Shown here in pieces: positions 52,903 to 63,153 of a stretch of 64,000 nt of DNA. The position numbers and the translations under genes are program-made. Source of the stretch: Shimia gijangensis (GTDB lineage Bacteria > Pseudomonadota > Alphaproteobacteria > Rhodobacterales > Rhodobacteraceae); assembly GCF_900142085.1 (NCBI RefSeq), contig NZ_FQZQ01000001.1:1-64000 (forward strand), given 5' to 3'. The notes under the pieces were generated by a model. That model worked only from the letters and a program-made list of their open reading frames with translations, was not told the origin of the DNA and did no database searches. Numbering within the stretch: the first letter of the stretch is position 1; every line of letters begins with the position of its first letter.

Positions 52903-54831
52903 TCAGGCGCGTTTGGTGCCTATTTGGGCAATGCCCAATGCACTGAGTACTTTGGCTTCGATCTGTTCGGCATTCATAGCAGCCACATCATACATGTCAC
53001 GCGGATTTGCCTGATCGATAAAGATGTCCGGCAAAACCATAGAGCGAAATTTCAACCCGTCATCAAACACGCCGTTTTCTGCCAAAAGCTGTGCCACATG
53101 AGAGCCAAAGCCTCCAATAGCACCTTCTTCGATGGTGATCAGTGCCTCGTGGCCATGTGCGAGGTCCAGAATCAGTGCCTCGTCCAGAGGTTTGGCAAAT
53201 CGGGCGTCCGCAATGGTCGGCGTGATGCCTTTGGCCGAAAGGGCCTCGGCGGCTTTTCTTACTTCGTCGAGACGGGTTCCTAAGGACAACAATGCAACAC
53301 GTTTGCCTTTTTGGATCATCCGGCCTTTGCCGATTTCCAATGGCTCCCCGCGCTCAGGCATTTCGACGCCAACGCCTTCACCACGTGGGTAACGGAAAGC
53401 AATTGGTCCCTCATCATGGGCTGCGGCCGTGGCCACCATGTGCACCAGTTCTGCCTCATCCGCGGCGGCCATCACGACCATGCCTGGAAGATTGGCCATA
53501 AAGGCGATGTCAAAACTGCCTGCATGGGTGGCGCCATCTGCGCCCACCAGACCGGCACGGTCGATGGCAAAGCGCACGGGCAAACGTTGGATCGCCACGT
53601 CGTGCACAACCTGGTCATAACCGCGCTGAAGAAAGGTCGAATACATCGTGCAGAACGGTTTCATGCCGCCTGCTGCTAAAGCGGCCGAGAATGTCACACC
53701 ATGCTGTTCGGCAATGGCGACGTCAAAGCACCGGCTGGGATAGCGTTCGGCAAACAGGTTAAGACCGGTACCATCAGGCATCGCAGCCGTCACCGCGCAG
53801 ATTTTGTCGTCGCGGGCGGCTTCATCCACCAATGCGTTGCCAAATACAGTTGTGTAAGACGGCGCGTTGGAAGGCGCTTTGTGCTGCTTGCCTGTCAGAA
53901 CGTCGAATTTCGCAGTGGCGTGACCCTTGTCACGTGCGGCCTCTGCGGGGGCATAGCCTTTGCCCTTTTTGGTGATGATGTGCAGCATCACCGGGCCCGT
54001 CGCGCGCTGGTGAATGGTCCGTAGTACCGGCATCAACTGGTCCATGTCGTGGCCGTCAATCGGGCCGACGTAGGAAAACCCAAGTTCTTCGAACAAGGTC
54101 CCACCAACGGCCATGCCCTTGATCATTTCCTTGGCGCGTTTGGCGCCTTCACGGAAGGGTTCCGGCAGCAGCGACACAGCACCCTTAGCGGCAGCGCGCA
54201 GCTCTTGAAAAGGCTCTCCTGCATAGAGGCGTGACAGATAGGATGACATGGCCCCGACAGGTGGCGCAATCGACATGTCGTTGTCGTTCAGCACCACAAA
54301 CAGACGCTTGTCCAAGTGGCCCGCGTTATTCATCGCTTCAAAAGCCATACCCGCCGAGATGGATCCATCGCCAATCACCGCGACGGCATCACCAAGACCA
54401 CCTTCGCATTGGCCACCCAGATCGCGCGCGACAGCGAATCCCAAAGCCGCCGAGATCGAAGTCGATGAATGTGCGGCACCAAAGGGGTCGTAAACGCTTT
54501 CGCTGCGTTTGGTGAAGCCCGAAAGGCCATCTTTCTGGCGCAAGGTTCGGATACGGTCGCGCCGCCCAGTCAGGATTTTATGCGGATAACATTGGTGCCC
54601 CACATCCCAGATAATCTTGTCACGTGGTGTATCAAACACCGCATGCAACGCTACGGTCAGCTCAACCACGCCCAGGCCTGCGCCCAGATGTCCGCCGGTT
54701 TCTGATACTGCAGACACAGTCTCGGCGCGCAATTCATGCGCTATCTGAGCCAGCTCGGAATCCGAGAACTGCTTCAAATCTGCCGGGCGGTCCACTTTAT
54801 CCAAAAGCGGTGTGTCGGGTCTGGCTGACAT
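52903..54831 (-). CDS. dxs: 1-deoxy-D-xylulose-5-phosphate synthase
   Basis: A 642-residue thiamine-diphosphate enzyme that joins pyruvate and glyceraldehyde 3-phosphate, the first step of the MEP isoprenoid pathway. [34 protein letters not shown] (ThDP motif) and [15 protein letters not shown] are diagnostic. The ATG at 54831 fits the family start; the frame is open further upstream. It is the third gene after xseB and ispA, the standard Rhodobacterales order, with ispA 19 bp upstream. Confidence 0.96.
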   Translation of the reverse strand: MSARPDTPLLDKVDRPADLKQFSDSELAQIAHELRAETVSAVSETGGHLGAGLGVVELTVALHAVFDTPRDKIIWDVGHQCYPHKILTGRRDRIRTLRQKDGLSGFTKRSESVYDPFGAAHSSTSISAALGFAVARDLGGQCEGGLGDAVAVIGDGSISAGMAFEAMNNAGHLDKRLFVVLNDNDMSIAPPVGAMSSYLSRLYAGEPFQELRAAAKGAVSLLPEPFREGAKRAKEMIKGMAVGGTLFEELGFSYVGPIDGHDMDQLMPVLRTIHQRATGPVMLHIITKKGKGYAPAEAARDKGHATAKFDVLTGKQHKAPSNAPSYTTVFGNALVDEAARDDKICAVTAAMPDGTGLNLFAERYPSRCFDVAIAEQHGVTFSAALAAGGMKPFCTMYSTFLQRGYDQVVHDVAIQRLPVRFAIDRAGLVGADGATHAGSFDIAFMANLPGMVVMAAADEAELVHMVATAAAHDEGPIAFRYPRGEGVGVEMPERGEPLEIGKGRMIQKGKRVALLSLGTRLDEVRKAAEALSAKGITPTIADARFAKPLDEALILDLAHGHEALITIEEGAIGGFGSHVAQLLAENGVFDDGLKFRSMVLPDIFIDQANPRDMYDVAAMNAEQIEAKVLSALGIAQIGTKRA

Positions 54832-54850
54832 CACAGGATGCCTTTCTGTC

Positions 54851-55720
54851 TTAGCTATCGCGCGAAATAACGAAACGTGCGGCTTCCCGCAAGGTCGTGG
54901 CCTCATTCCCGTATATATCCAAAGCGTCGCAAGCGTCATTCACGAGTTCGCGCGCGCGCGCTTTTGCCCCGTCAAGCCCGAGCAAAGACACGAAAGTGGC
55001 TTTGCCCGCATCCGCATCCTTGCCAACGGCTTTGCCGACCTTATCGGCATCGCCTTCGATATCCAGGATATCATCGGCAATCTGAAAGGCGAGTCCAAGG
55101 TCGGTGGCATAGCGTTGCAATGGGGCTGTGTCAGACCGGGCCATGACTGCACCTGCCATTGCCGACCACGCAATCAACGCCCCGGTCTTTCCAGCCTGAA
55201 GGGTGGTGATTTCCTTCAAAGTCAAAGGTGTTTTTGCGGTTTCGGCTGCAATATCAAGCGCTTGTCCCAAAACCATACCTTGCGCACCAGCGGCGCGGGC
55301 TAAGGTCAATGTCAGATCGGCGCGTACAAGAGGGTCAGGATGGCACTCAGGCCGGCTCACGCATTCAAACCCGAACGTCTGCAGTGCATCACCCGCCAAC
55401 ACTGCGGTCGCGTCATCCCATTTGACATGTACGGTTGGCTGCCCCCTGCGCAGGGCATCATCGTCCATGCAGGGCAGATCATCATGCACCAGCGAATAAG
55501 CATGGATAGCCTCAATAGCAGCGGCAGGCCAAATCGCGTGATCCGGTGACACACCATGTAATCGCGCACTTTCCAAAACTAAAAAGGCGCGCAACCGTTT
55601 GCCACCCGCGCTCGCATAGCGCATGGCGTGGATCACGGGCAGATTGCCCAATGATCCCATTGTGGCATCCAGATGCGCCTGCACCTGTGCCGCAGCATCC
55701 ATAAGGCGGGATTGAAACAC
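54851..55720 (-). CDS. ispA: Farnesyl diphosphate synthase (polyprenyl synthetase)
   Basis: A 289-residue prenyltransferase that makes farnesyl diphosphate from DMAPP and IPP. The first Asp-rich motif is [15 protein letters not shown], the second [22 protein letters not shown] is near the N-terminus. Immediately downstream of xseB (0 bp gap). It supplies precursors for quinones, carotenoids and undecaprenyl phosphate. Confidence 0.95.
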   Translation of the reverse strand: MFQSRLMDAAAQVQAHLDATMGSLGNLPVIHAMRYASAGGKRLRAFLVLESARLHGVSPDHAIWPAAAIEAIHAYSLVHDDLPCMDDDALRRGQPTVHVKWDDATAVLAGDALQTFGFECVSRPECHPDPLVRADLTLTLARAAGAQGMVLGQALDIAAETAKTPLTLKEITTLQAGKTGALIAWSAMAGAVMARSDTAPLQRYATDLGLAFQIADDILDIEGDADKVGKAVGKDADAGKATFVSLLGLDGAKARARELVNDACDALDIYGNEATTLREAARFVISRDS

Positions 55721-55963
55721 TCAGAGACCTTCGGCAGGCTTTAGGCCAGTGGCGTTTCCGTCACCATCAAGGGTAATCGCCGCAACCTTTTCTTCGGCCT
55801 CTTTCAGCTTGGCTTCACAACGCTTTTTCAACTCGGCTCCGCGCTCATACAGCGCGATTGATTCCTCAAGCGCCACGTCGCCGCGTTCCAACTGGCCAAC
55901 AACTTTTTCCAGCTCGGCCATGGCCTGTTCAAAGCTCAATTCGCTTACGGACGTGTCCGTCAT
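55721..55963 (-). CDS. xseB: Exodeoxyribonuclease VII small subunit
   Basis: An 80-residue helical protein with SFEQAMAELEKVVGQLERGD and SIALYERGAELKKRCEAKL, the XseB hallmark. It assembles with XseA to degrade single-stranded DNA. It overlaps the deacetylase gene by 4 bp and abuts ispA, so the four genes form one transcript. Confidence 0.93.
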   Translation of the reverse strand: MTDTSVSELSFEQAMAELEKVVGQLERGDVALEESIALYERGAELKKRCEAKLKEAEEKVAAITLDGDGNATGLKPAEGL

Positions 55964-56895
55964 GCGCCATTCTCCATCAATACGCTCACATGTGCGGCGG
56001 TCGCTGCCGCCAGTGCCGAAAGATCATATCCGCCTTCCAGAGTCGAGACAACGCGGCCCTCGCAATGATCCGCCGCCAGACCACAAATTTTCTGCGTCAA
56101 CCAAGCGAAATCCTCGGTGCTCCAATTAAGCTGCGCCAACGGGTCAGCTTCGTGTGCGTCAAATCCCGCTGACACTATGATCAACTGAGGCTCATAGCGA
56201 TCGATCACTGGCCAGACCTGAGCGTCATATGTGGCGCGCATCAGCCGACCATCGCTGTGTGGAGGCAACGGCAAATTGTGAATATGGCCATGTCCACCGG
56301 TTTCCTCAGCCATACCAGTCCCCGGCCAAAGTGGGTTCTGATGGCTCGATACAAATAACGCACGCGTTTCGTTCCACAACAATGCTTGCGTGCCGTTGCC
56401 GTGGTGAACATCGAAATCAACAATAGCCACGCGTTCCAACCCATGGCGCTCAATGGCGTGGCGCGCGGCGATGGCGGCATTTCCGAACAGGCAAAACCCC
56501 ATCGGTGTGCTTTGTTCGGCATGATGGCCCGGAGGGCGGCACGCGACAAATGCGTTTTGCACTTCACGGTCCAAAACTGCATCAACGGCCGCGATATTGG
56601 CGCCAACCGCTCGCCGTGCCGCCTGAACCGATCCAACGGACATATGTGTGTCCGCATCTAAAGCCCTGCTTCCCTTGAATGGTTCTGCGGCAAAGATCGT
56701 GTCCAGATGGCTTTGGGGATGGCACAACAGAATATCGTCATCGTTACACAAAGGTGCTTTGCGTCGGTCCAATTTGTCAAAGGCTTCGGACGACAATGCG
56801 TCATTGATATACTGCAATCGCGCGACCTGCTCGGGATGGCCCGGGGGCGTGCGGTGTTCCAGACAATCGGAATGAGTGTAAAATGCGGTGGTCAT
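55960..56895 (-). CDS. Histone deacetylase superfamily protein
   Basis: A 311-residue zinc amidohydrolase of the HDAC/acetoin-utilisation family. ACRPPGHHAEQST has the paired catalytic His, and IVDFDVHHGNGTQ the zinc ligands. TLEGGYDLSALA ends the fold. Substrates in bacteria include acetylated polyamines or proteins; unknown here. It is the first gene of the deacetylase-xseB-ispA-dxs run. Confidence 0.93.
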   Translation of the reverse strand: MTTAFYTHSDCLEHRTPPGHPEQVARLQYINDALSSEAFDKLDRRKAPLCNDDDILLCHPQSHLDTIFAAEPFKGSRALDADTHMSVGSVQAARRAVGANIAAVDAVLDREVQNAFVACRPPGHHAEQSTPMGFCLFGNAAIAARHAIERHGLERVAIVDFDVHHGNGTQALLWNETRALFVSSHQNPLWPGTGMAEETGGHGHIHNLPLPPHSDGRLMRATYDAQVWPVIDRYEPQLIIVSAGFDAHEADPLAQLNWSTEDFAWLTQKICGLAADHCEGRVVSTLEGGYDLSALAAATAAHVSVLMENGA

Positions 56896-56941
56896 TGAGG
56901 CCCCTGTTTCTTCGTTTCAAAATACTTTCACCGAAGGCAAT

Positions 56942-56959
56942 AAAAGGGGAACGTACCCC
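56942..56959 (-). terminator. Short hairpin terminator, minus strand
   Basis: On the minus strand GGGG-TACGTT-CCCC is followed by TTTT. It lies between the secreted-protein gene at 57025-57515 and the deacetylase gene, and would end the former. Confidence 0.6.
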
Positions 56960-57024
56960 GCCTTTTGTCCGCTCGCGGCGAAAGTAATCGGCGGCCCGTC
57001 AGGTTGCCAGCGAATTAGAGAACC

Positions 57025-57515
57025 TCAGCCCATCTCTTCCTGACGTTCGATAGCTGCTTCCAGGCCTATCATCGTGCCGCCCAAGTCGATCGCAGTGACA
57101 TAGCCATTCTCGTTGTAAATGTTCATCGTGTATTTGGCGGCGATGTCAAAAAGGAAATCAGGGTTGTCAAAATAGATGTCGGCACCCGGCACATCATTCA
57201 AATACAGTCCGGTGGCCATCGCGTCATACTCTTGACCATCCAGATCAAACAGAATGCCATGGGTTTGGCCTTGTTCGATATCGCCCCAAGCCTCGTTAAA
57301 GGCGGTGACATACCCCTCGCCTCGGTTGCGGTCAAAGCCAATGCGAATAACAGATCCGTCGGAATAGGCAGCCTGAATCAGACAACCATCTCCAAGGGAC
57401 GGATCAATCATCACATCCCAACCTCCGGCTGTTCCCCATGCCTCAAGCTGTTGTGCGGCGGCAGAAAAAGGGAGCAGTCCGGCAAATGCAATGGCAGTAA
57501 ATTTTTGAGTATCAT
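57025..57515 (-). CDS. Secreted hypothetical protein with a one-base frameshift in its signal peptide
   Basis: The mature protein (about 135 residues, beginning AQQLEAWGTAGGWDVM, acidic) is in one open frame down to 57025. A good ATG with AAGGAG upstream lies at 57515, but its frame runs only 35 codons. Between them is a run of five A (57502-57506). One more A would join the frames and give MILKKFTAIAFAGLLPFSAA, a textbook signal peptide. In the frame of the mature protein there is no ATG, only a GTG at 57414. So the gene is either truly frameshifted or the run was misread. I recognise no family. Confidence 0.65.
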
Positions 57516-57599
57516 GGAGTTCTCCTTGTTCAATCCTATCCGAAACAAAGTTTCAGTTCGAAATCTCTCACAACAAAAGGACGAGTTATCACAACAGGT

Positions 57600-58301
57600 T
57601 TAGTCAGGAGCCAACATATACCCGGCGCCGCGAACTGTCTGCAAATACCTTGGTTGCTTGGGGTCGGCCTCGATTTTCCGGCGCAAGCGGGTGATTTGTA
57701 CGTCCACTGCACGTTCCTGCGCCTGATCACGATCCCGCCCCAAATCCTCGACCAACTTGTTGCGGCTAACCGGCTCGCCAGGGGTGGCGGCGAATATCTT
57801 CATCAACTGATTTTCGGTGGCGGTGAGGCGTACGATATCTTCACCCTGCCACATCTCTCCGCGATCTATGTCATAACGGATCGCGCCAAGGTGCAGCACT
57901 TTGGGCACGGTGTCTGCTTCCTTTACTTCTGGCATCCGTCTCAGAATGGCGTTGATCCGAAGCAACAATTCTTTGGGTTCAAATGGCTTTGGCAGGTAGT
58001 CGTCTGCACCTGCTTCGAGCCCTTGAATGCGATCTTCGGTTTCGCCTTTTGCGGTCAGCAGCAAGATTGGCGTCATGGAAGTTTCGCGAATGGCACGGGT
58101 CAGGGACATACCGTCTTCTCCGGGCATCATCACGTCCATTACGATCATGTCGAAATCCAACCCCGACAAGATGCGGCGCGCGTGGGCTGCATCGCGGGCA
58201 GAGGTCACCAGAAATCCGTTGCGCATCAGAAATTTCTTGAGCAATTCCCGAATGCGTTCGTCATCGTCGACAATCAGAAGGTGGGGATCGATTTCGCTCA
58301 T
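57600..58301 (-). CDS. petR: OmpR-family response regulator, PetR-like
   Basis: A 233-residue regulator with a receiver (acidic pocket in LLIVDDDERIR, Asp in MIVMDVMMPGEDG) and a winged-helix DNA-binding domain (about 140-233; LTATENQLMKIFA, then VDVQITRLRRKIE). The pairing with a MarR-type gene that overlaps by 4 bp matches petP-petR of Rhodobacter capsulatus, where they precede the cytochrome bc1 genes. Here petABC is not adjacent. The cognate kinase is unknown. Confidence 0.88.
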   Translation of the reverse strand: MSEIDPHLLIVDDDERIRELLKKFLMRNGFLVTSARDAAHARRILSGLDFDMIVMDVMMPGEDGMSLTRAIRETSMTPILLLTAKGETEDRIQGLEAGADDYLPKPFEPKELLLRINAILRRMPEVKEADTVPKVLHLGAIRYDIDRGEMWQGEDIVRLTATENQLMKIFAATPGEPVSRNKLVEDLGRDRDQAQERAVDVQITRLRRKIEADPKQPRYLQTVRGAGYMLAPD

Positions 58302-58795
58302 TGGCCATTCTCCCTCAGGCTGGCATATCGACGCTTCATGTCGCCATCCATCATCGACTCCAGCACCTTGCGAAACCCAGCAACGGCTTCGGGACCCGCA
58401 TCGCGAAAGGCGGCGCGCATGCGGGTGCGCTGGGCTTCCGACAACCGGTTCTCCAAAGCTTCACCTGCTTCTGTTAGAAACAAATTGCGCTCGCGGCGAT
58501 CGGATGAGCCAACCTGACTTTCAACCAACCCGTCCTCGATCAAAGCCCGCAGAACTCGGTTCAGAGATTGTTTGGTCACTCCCAGGATAGCCAAAAGGTT
58601 CGTCACGGTTGTGCCCGGTGCACGTTTGATAAAGTGGATGGCCCTGTGATGCGCGCGTCCATATGCCATGGTCCCCAGAATGCGATCCGGATCGGCGGTA
58701 AAGCCGCGATAGGCAAAATACATTGCTTCGATGCCCTGCCGCAGCTGCTCGTCGGTGAGGTACAATAGGCTGTTGCCACTCGAATGTTCTGGCAT
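58298..58795 (-). CDS. petP: MarR-family regulator, PetP-like
   Basis: A 165-residue regulator with a winged helix of MarR type (TVTNLLAILGVTKQSLNRVLRALIEDGLVESQ, then DRRERNLFLTEAGEAL). It overlaps the petR-like gene by 4 bp. Regulated genes and ligand are unknown. Divergent from ilvE over 164 bp. Confidence 0.88.
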   Translation of the reverse strand: MPEHSSGNSLLYLTDEQLRQGIEAMYFAYRGFTADPDRILGTMAYGRAHHRAIHFIKRAPGTTVTNLLAILGVTKQSLNRVLRALIEDGLVESQVGSSDRRERNLFLTEAGEALENRLSEAQRTRMRAAFRDAGPEAVAGFRKVLESMMDGDMKRRYASLRENGQ

Positions 58796-58959
58796 AGGCG
58801 ACCACCATTCTTTTTTGCCTGTTTAAGCGCCACAATACGTCAGCTTTGTTGACACTCCAAGCGTGAACTGATAGCGATTCTCAGATTTTGCGCAAGAATA
58901 TGTCCGCTTCGGACGTAATTTGCGCAACTAATGCAAAACCCTAAGCTGGAGGATGAGCT

Positions 58960-59829
58960 ATGGCAGGTTCTTATGATGATCGCGACGGCAAAATCTGGAT
59001 GGATGGCAAATTGGTCGAATGGCGTGACGCCAATGTCCACATTCTGACCCATGCGATGCACTATGCAAGTTCGGTGTTTGAGGGCGAGCGCGCCTACAAT
59101 GGCAAGATTTTCAAAAGCCGTGAACACTCCGAGCGTTTGATCGCGTCGGCCGAGGCCCTGGATATGCCAATGCCCTATTCGATTGACGAGATCGAAGCCG
59201 CCAAAGAAGAAACCCTCAAAGCCAGCGGTTTGACCGACGCGTATGTTCGAGTTTTGGTTTGGCGCGGCTCTGGCGAAGACATGGGTGTGGCTTCGGCCCT
59301 TAACCCAGTGCGCATGGCAGTCGCTGTTTGGGGCTGGGGCGCCTATTATGGCGATGCTAAAATGCAAGGCGCCAAGCTGGACATCGCGGAATGGAAGCGG
59401 CCCAGCCCGGAAACCATTCCCGTGCACGCCAAGGCCGCCGGTCTTTACATGATCTGCACCATTTCCAAACACAAAGCCGAGGCCAAAGGCTGCTCGGACG
59501 CTTTGTTCATGGATTGGCGTGGCTATGTCGCGGAAGCGACGGGCGCCAACGTGTTCTTTGTCAAAGACGGCGAAGTTCACACACCAAAGGCAGACTGCTT
59601 TCTGAATGGCATCACGCGTCAGACCGTGATTCAGATGCTGAAGGACAAAGGCATCACAGTGCATGAGCGCCGGATCAAGCCAGAAGAGATGGCCGAATTT
59701 GAACAGTGCTGGTTGACTGGTACCGCCGCCGAGGTGACTCCGGTTGGTCAGATCGGTGACTATACGTTTGAAGTCGGCGATATGACCCGCGACATCGCCG
59801 AAAGCTACGAGCGTCTGGTCCGCGAGTAA
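58960..59829 (+). CDS. ilvE: Branched-chain amino acid aminotransferase
   Basis: A 289-residue class IV PLP aminotransferase. ILTHAMHYASSVFEGERAY binds the substrate carboxylate, the PLP lysine is in PVHAKAAGLYM, and EVTPVGQIGDYTFE is the phosphate region. It makes or degrades valine, leucine and isoleucine with 2-oxoglutarate. The ATG follows GGAGGA. A citF-like gene follows 5 bp downstream. Confidence 0.93.
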   Translation: MAGSYDDRDGKIWMDGKLVEWRDANVHILTHAMHYASSVFEGERAYNGKIFKSREHSERLIASAEALDMPMPYSIDEIEAAKEETLKASGLTDAYVRVLVWRGSGEDMGVASALNPVRMAVAVWGWGAYYGDAKMQGAKLDIAEWKRPSPETIPVHAKAAGLYMICTISKHKAEAKGCSDALFMDWRGYVAEATGANVFFVKDGEVHTPKADCFLNGITRQTVIQMLKDKGITVHERRIKPEEMAEFEQCWLTGTAAEVTPVGQIGDYTFEVGDMTRDIAESYERLVRE

Positions 59830-59834
59830 GTCGC

Positions 59835-61331
59835 GTGGCCGCGTTGCCAGATTACATAGATGGTTACGGCCCCGTGCATGCATTTGCCGGGGCCGAATTG
59901 TCTCTGACATCGCCTAATCCGCCCCGCCCGGCAGTCAACACAGTGTTCACCGCAACCTTGGCTGAAGCTATTGGCAATGCGGGCCTTGCCAGTGGCTCTA
60001 CGATTTCGTTCCATCACCATTTGCGTAATGGCGATGACGTGATGCGCCAGGTACTGGCGATCTGCCAGACGCTGGGTATCTGCGACCTTCATATCGCGCC
60101 CTCCTCCCTGTTTCCGTGCCACGCGAGCCTGATTCCATTCCTTGCAGACGGCACGGTGACCCGTATTACCACTGCCTACATGAATGGCCCCCTTGCGGAT
60201 GCAGTGAAGGCAGGTAAGTTACGCAACCCAGCTGTCCTGCAAACCCATGGTGGTCGGGCCCATGCCATCGAAAGTGGGCGTCTTGGGATCGACGTCGCCT
60301 TTGTTGCGGCCCCTGCGGTCGATCGGTCTGGTAATCTCACTGGCGCCATCGGTCCCGAGGCTTGCGGACCCTTGGGCTATGCTATGGTCGATGCCGCCCA
60401 TGCCGCCCATGTCATTGCGGTGACAGATCACGTTGCCGAATCTCTGCCACGAATCTGCATCCCTGCTGCGCAGGTGGATCAGGTCGTCAATGTGCACTCA
60501 ATCGGTGCCGCCGCCAGAATCGTCTCGGGCACCACGGGTCGCCCGGTCTCGCCAAAGGGCAAGATCATTGCCAACCTGACCGCGCGGCTCATTGCGGCGT
60601 CTGGGTTGCTGCAAAACGGTTTTAGCTTTCAAACAGGTGCAGGGGCCACGTCTCTTGCGGTGGCAAGTGCTTTGACCCCGGTTATGACCGAAAGGGGCAT
60701 CACTGGTGGTTTTGCCGCTGGCGGCATGACCGGCCCCTTGGTCAACATGCACCACAACGGCCTGTTTCGCGAGTTGTGGGATGTGCAGGCTTTTGACCTT
60801 GAGGCTGTTCGGTCTTTTGCGTCCGATGCAGCGCATCATCCAATGTCCGCCGCACTCTATGCCAGCCCAGCACGTGCTGACGCGATTGCCAATCGGCTTG
60901 ACGTGATGATCCTTGGTGCTGCCGAAGTGGACCAATCCTTTAATGTCAATGTCACACAGGCCAGCGATGGGCGCATCATTGGCGGCTCTGGTGGTCATTC
61001 GGACACGGCTGCCGGCGCCAAGCTTCCAATTGTCACCACGACGCTCAAAGCAGGTGGATTTCCCAAGTTAGTGTCTGAATTGACTTGCCTGACCACGCCA
61101 GGTGACACCATCGGTGCCGTCGTGACCGAGGCCGGTATGGCCATTCACCCCTCTCGCCCGGACCTTACCAAAGCCGCCCTTCACGCAGGCTTGCCTGTCG
61201 TATCTATCGAAGACTTATGCGCACAGGCTCAGCGTGAATGCGGGAAAGCTCCTCGGACACAATCCGATGGCCGCATTGTTGCGGTTTGCGAGTATCGCGA
61301 TGGTCGTGTGATTGACGTGATCATCGCGTAA
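59835..61331 (+). CDS. citF: Citrate lyase alpha subunit-like protein (CitF)
   Basis: A 498-residue CoA-transferase-fold protein. FTATLAEAIGNAGLASGSTISFHHHLRNGDDVM, THGGRAHAIESGRL and GSGGHSDTAAGAKLPIV are CitF blocks. In the citrate lyase complex, CitF transfers acetyl and citryl groups on the CitD acyl carrier. The window holds no citD, citE, citC or citG, so the role may be another CoA transfer. The start is a GTG after the ilvE stop. The protein is full length. Probably co-transcribed with ilvE. Confidence 0.88.
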   Translation: MAALPDYIDGYGPVHAFAGAELSLTSPNPPRPAVNTVFTATLAEAIGNAGLASGSTISFHHHLRNGDDVMRQVLAICQTLGICDLHIAPSSLFPCHASLIPFLADGTVTRITTAYMNGPLADAVKAGKLRNPAVLQTHGGRAHAIESGRLGIDVAFVAAPAVDRSGNLTGAIGPEACGPLGYAMVDAAHAAHVIAVTDHVAESLPRICIPAAQVDQVVNVHSIGAAARIVSGTTGRPVSPKGKIIANLTARLIAASGLLQNGFSFQTGAGATSLAVASALTPVMTERGITGGFAAGGMTGPLVNMHHNGLFRELWDVQAFDLEAVRSFASDAAHHPMSAALYASPARADAIANRLDVMILGAAEVDQSFNVNVTQASDGRIIGGSGGHSDTAAGAKLPIVTTTLKAGGFPKLVSELTCLTTPGDTIGAVVTEAGMAIHPSRPDLTKAALHAGLPVVSIEDLCAQAQRECGKAPRTQSDGRIVAVCEYRDGRVIDVIIA

Positions 61332-61543
61332 CCCTGTGGCAATGATCTACTTGGTCCTCGCCTGGGGCGAATGTGTTCACAATCGCAAACACCAAGATCG
61401 AATTCAGCCTCAATGCGATGGCGTAATGTGGTGATGAAGGCTCCGATCCCAGGAAGAATTGCGCAGGAATGACATGAGCAAGGGCTTGAAATTGGTGCGG
61501 GAGCAGGGGACAACCTCGTAAAAACCAGACAAAGGCCTTTTCC

Positions 61544-63046
61544 ATGTACGATCAGAATTACCTGATAACTCGTTTACGTGCAGCGTCCGTCGACGACGAC
61601 GCGCGTACCTTTGCGACAATTCCGAGCCGCACGTCGATGTCTCATGCCGATCTGTGGGGTGGTGCAGAACGCATGGCGGCGGCTTTGGTGCAGATGGGGG
61701 TGGTGCCCGGAGATCGGGTGGCCGTTCAGGTCGAAAAGACCATCGAAGCGATTCAGTTGTATCTTGGTACGGTGATGGCGGGCGGAGTGTTTCTGCCTCT
61801 CAATACGGCCTACACCACGCCCGAGGTCGCCTATTTTCTGGGAGATGCGACCCCGCGAGTGGTGGTCTGCGATCCCGCCAAAGAAGTTGCCATTGTTGAG
61901 ATTTCCAACGGCGTCCATGTCGTGACTTTGGACGCGGCTGGTCAAGGCTCAATGAGCGATGCTGCGGCACAAATGTCAGGCTTTGTGCCGATTGACCGCA
62001 GCGCAGATGATCTGGCGGCGATCCTTTATACTTCCGGTACAACTGGACGCTCGAAGGGAGCGATGCTGAGTCACAAAAACCTGGCTTCAAATTCAGAAAC
62101 CTTGCGTGACTACTGGCGGTTCACCAGCGCTGATGTTCTGATCCATGCATTGCCGATTTTTCACACGCATGGGCTGTTCGTGGCGACCAATGTGGCCTTG
62201 CTGGCGGGCGCATCAGTTGTGTTTCTGGCCCGGTATGACCCTGACCTGATCCTTGATGCGATGCCACAGGCAACAGCGCTTATGGGCGTGCCAACCTTTT
62301 ACACCCGGCTTTTGGGTGATCCGCGTCTGACCCGCAAGCAGGCGGTCAACATGCGGTTGTTCATCTCAGGATCAGCACCGCTTTTGGTGGACACACATGA
62401 AAGCTGGGAGCAGCGCACCGGCCACCGGATTCTTGAAAGATACGGTATGACCGAGACCAATATGAACACGTCCAATCCCTATGACGGTGAACGCCGCGCA
62501 GGCACGGTAGGTTTCCCTTTGCCGGGCGTCCAGGCACGCATCCTGAAGGATGGTATTGAAGTGCCGGATGGTGAGATCGGTGTGCTGGAAGTGCGCGGTG
62601 ACAACGTATTTAAGGGGTATTGGCAAATGCCCAAGAAAACCGCCGAAGAATTGCAGGCGGACGGATGGTTCATTACTGGCGATTTGGCTCGGGTGGATCA
62701 GGATGGATATGTCACCATCGTCGGCCGCTCTAAGGATTTGGTGATCACAGGCGGTTTTAATGTCTATCCCAAAGAGGTGGAATCGCTGATTGACGACATT
62801 CCCGGTGTTTTGGAAAGTGCTGTCATTGGTGTGCCGCATCCCGATTTTGGCGAGGCCGTTGTGGCGGTTGTCGTGCCAGATGGCGAAGACCTGCAGGCGC
62901 AAGGCATAATCGATGCCCTTGCCGATCAACTGGCCAAGTTCAAGCAACCCAAAAAGGTGATTATTCTGCCAGAGTTGCCCCGCAACACGATGGGCAAGGT
63001 GCAGAAAAAGGCGCTGCGCGAAGAGTATTCGACCTTGTTCGCTTGA
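61544..63046 (+). CDS. matB: Malonyl-CoA synthetase, MatB-like
   Basis: A 500-residue AMP-forming acyl-CoA ligase. The ATP motif is ILYTSGTTGRSKGAMLSHKN, and the active-site block ERYGMTETNMNTSNPYDG and GDLARVDQDGYVTIVGRSKDL follow, with C-terminal RNTMGKVQKKAL holding the catalytic Lys. The block HALPIFHTHGLFVATNVALL is typical of MatB enzymes. It makes malonyl-CoA (or methylmalonyl-CoA) from the free acid. The 212-bp gap upstream holds no gene. Confidence 0.92.
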   Translation: MYDQNYLITRLRAASVDDDARTFATIPSRTSMSHADLWGGAERMAAALVQMGVVPGDRVAVQVEKTIEAIQLYLGTVMAGGVFLPLNTAYTTPEVAYFLGDATPRVVVCDPAKEVAIVEISNGVHVVTLDAAGQGSMSDAAAQMSGFVPIDRSADDLAAILYTSGTTGRSKGAMLSHKNLASNSETLRDYWRFTSADVLIHALPIFHTHGLFVATNVALLAGASVVFLARYDPDLILDAMPQATALMGVPTFYTRLLGDPRLTRKQAVNMRLFISGSAPLLVDTHESWEQRTGHRILERYGMTETNMNTSNPYDGERRAGTVGFPLPGVQARILKDGIEVPDGEIGVLEVRGDNVFKGYWQMPKKTAEELQADGWFITGDLARVDQDGYVTIVGRSKDLVITGGFNVYPKEVESLIDDIPGVLESAVIGVPHPDFGEAVVAVVVPDGEDLQAQGIIDALADQLAKFKQPKKVIILPELPRNTMGKVQKKALREEYSTLFA

Positions 63047-63153
63047 GCCCAGCGGACAGGCACCACCGACGGAAGTGTTTGACAATAGGGAATGGCAGTG
63101 TTGCGCTGCGTTGAATGCAATGAAACAGTGAGGCACCTTAGAAAGGATGCCTC

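Noticed and set aside
58840-59910. 356-codon minus-strand ORF opposite ilvE
   Set aside because: Antisense shadow of a clear aminotransferase gene; no family features.
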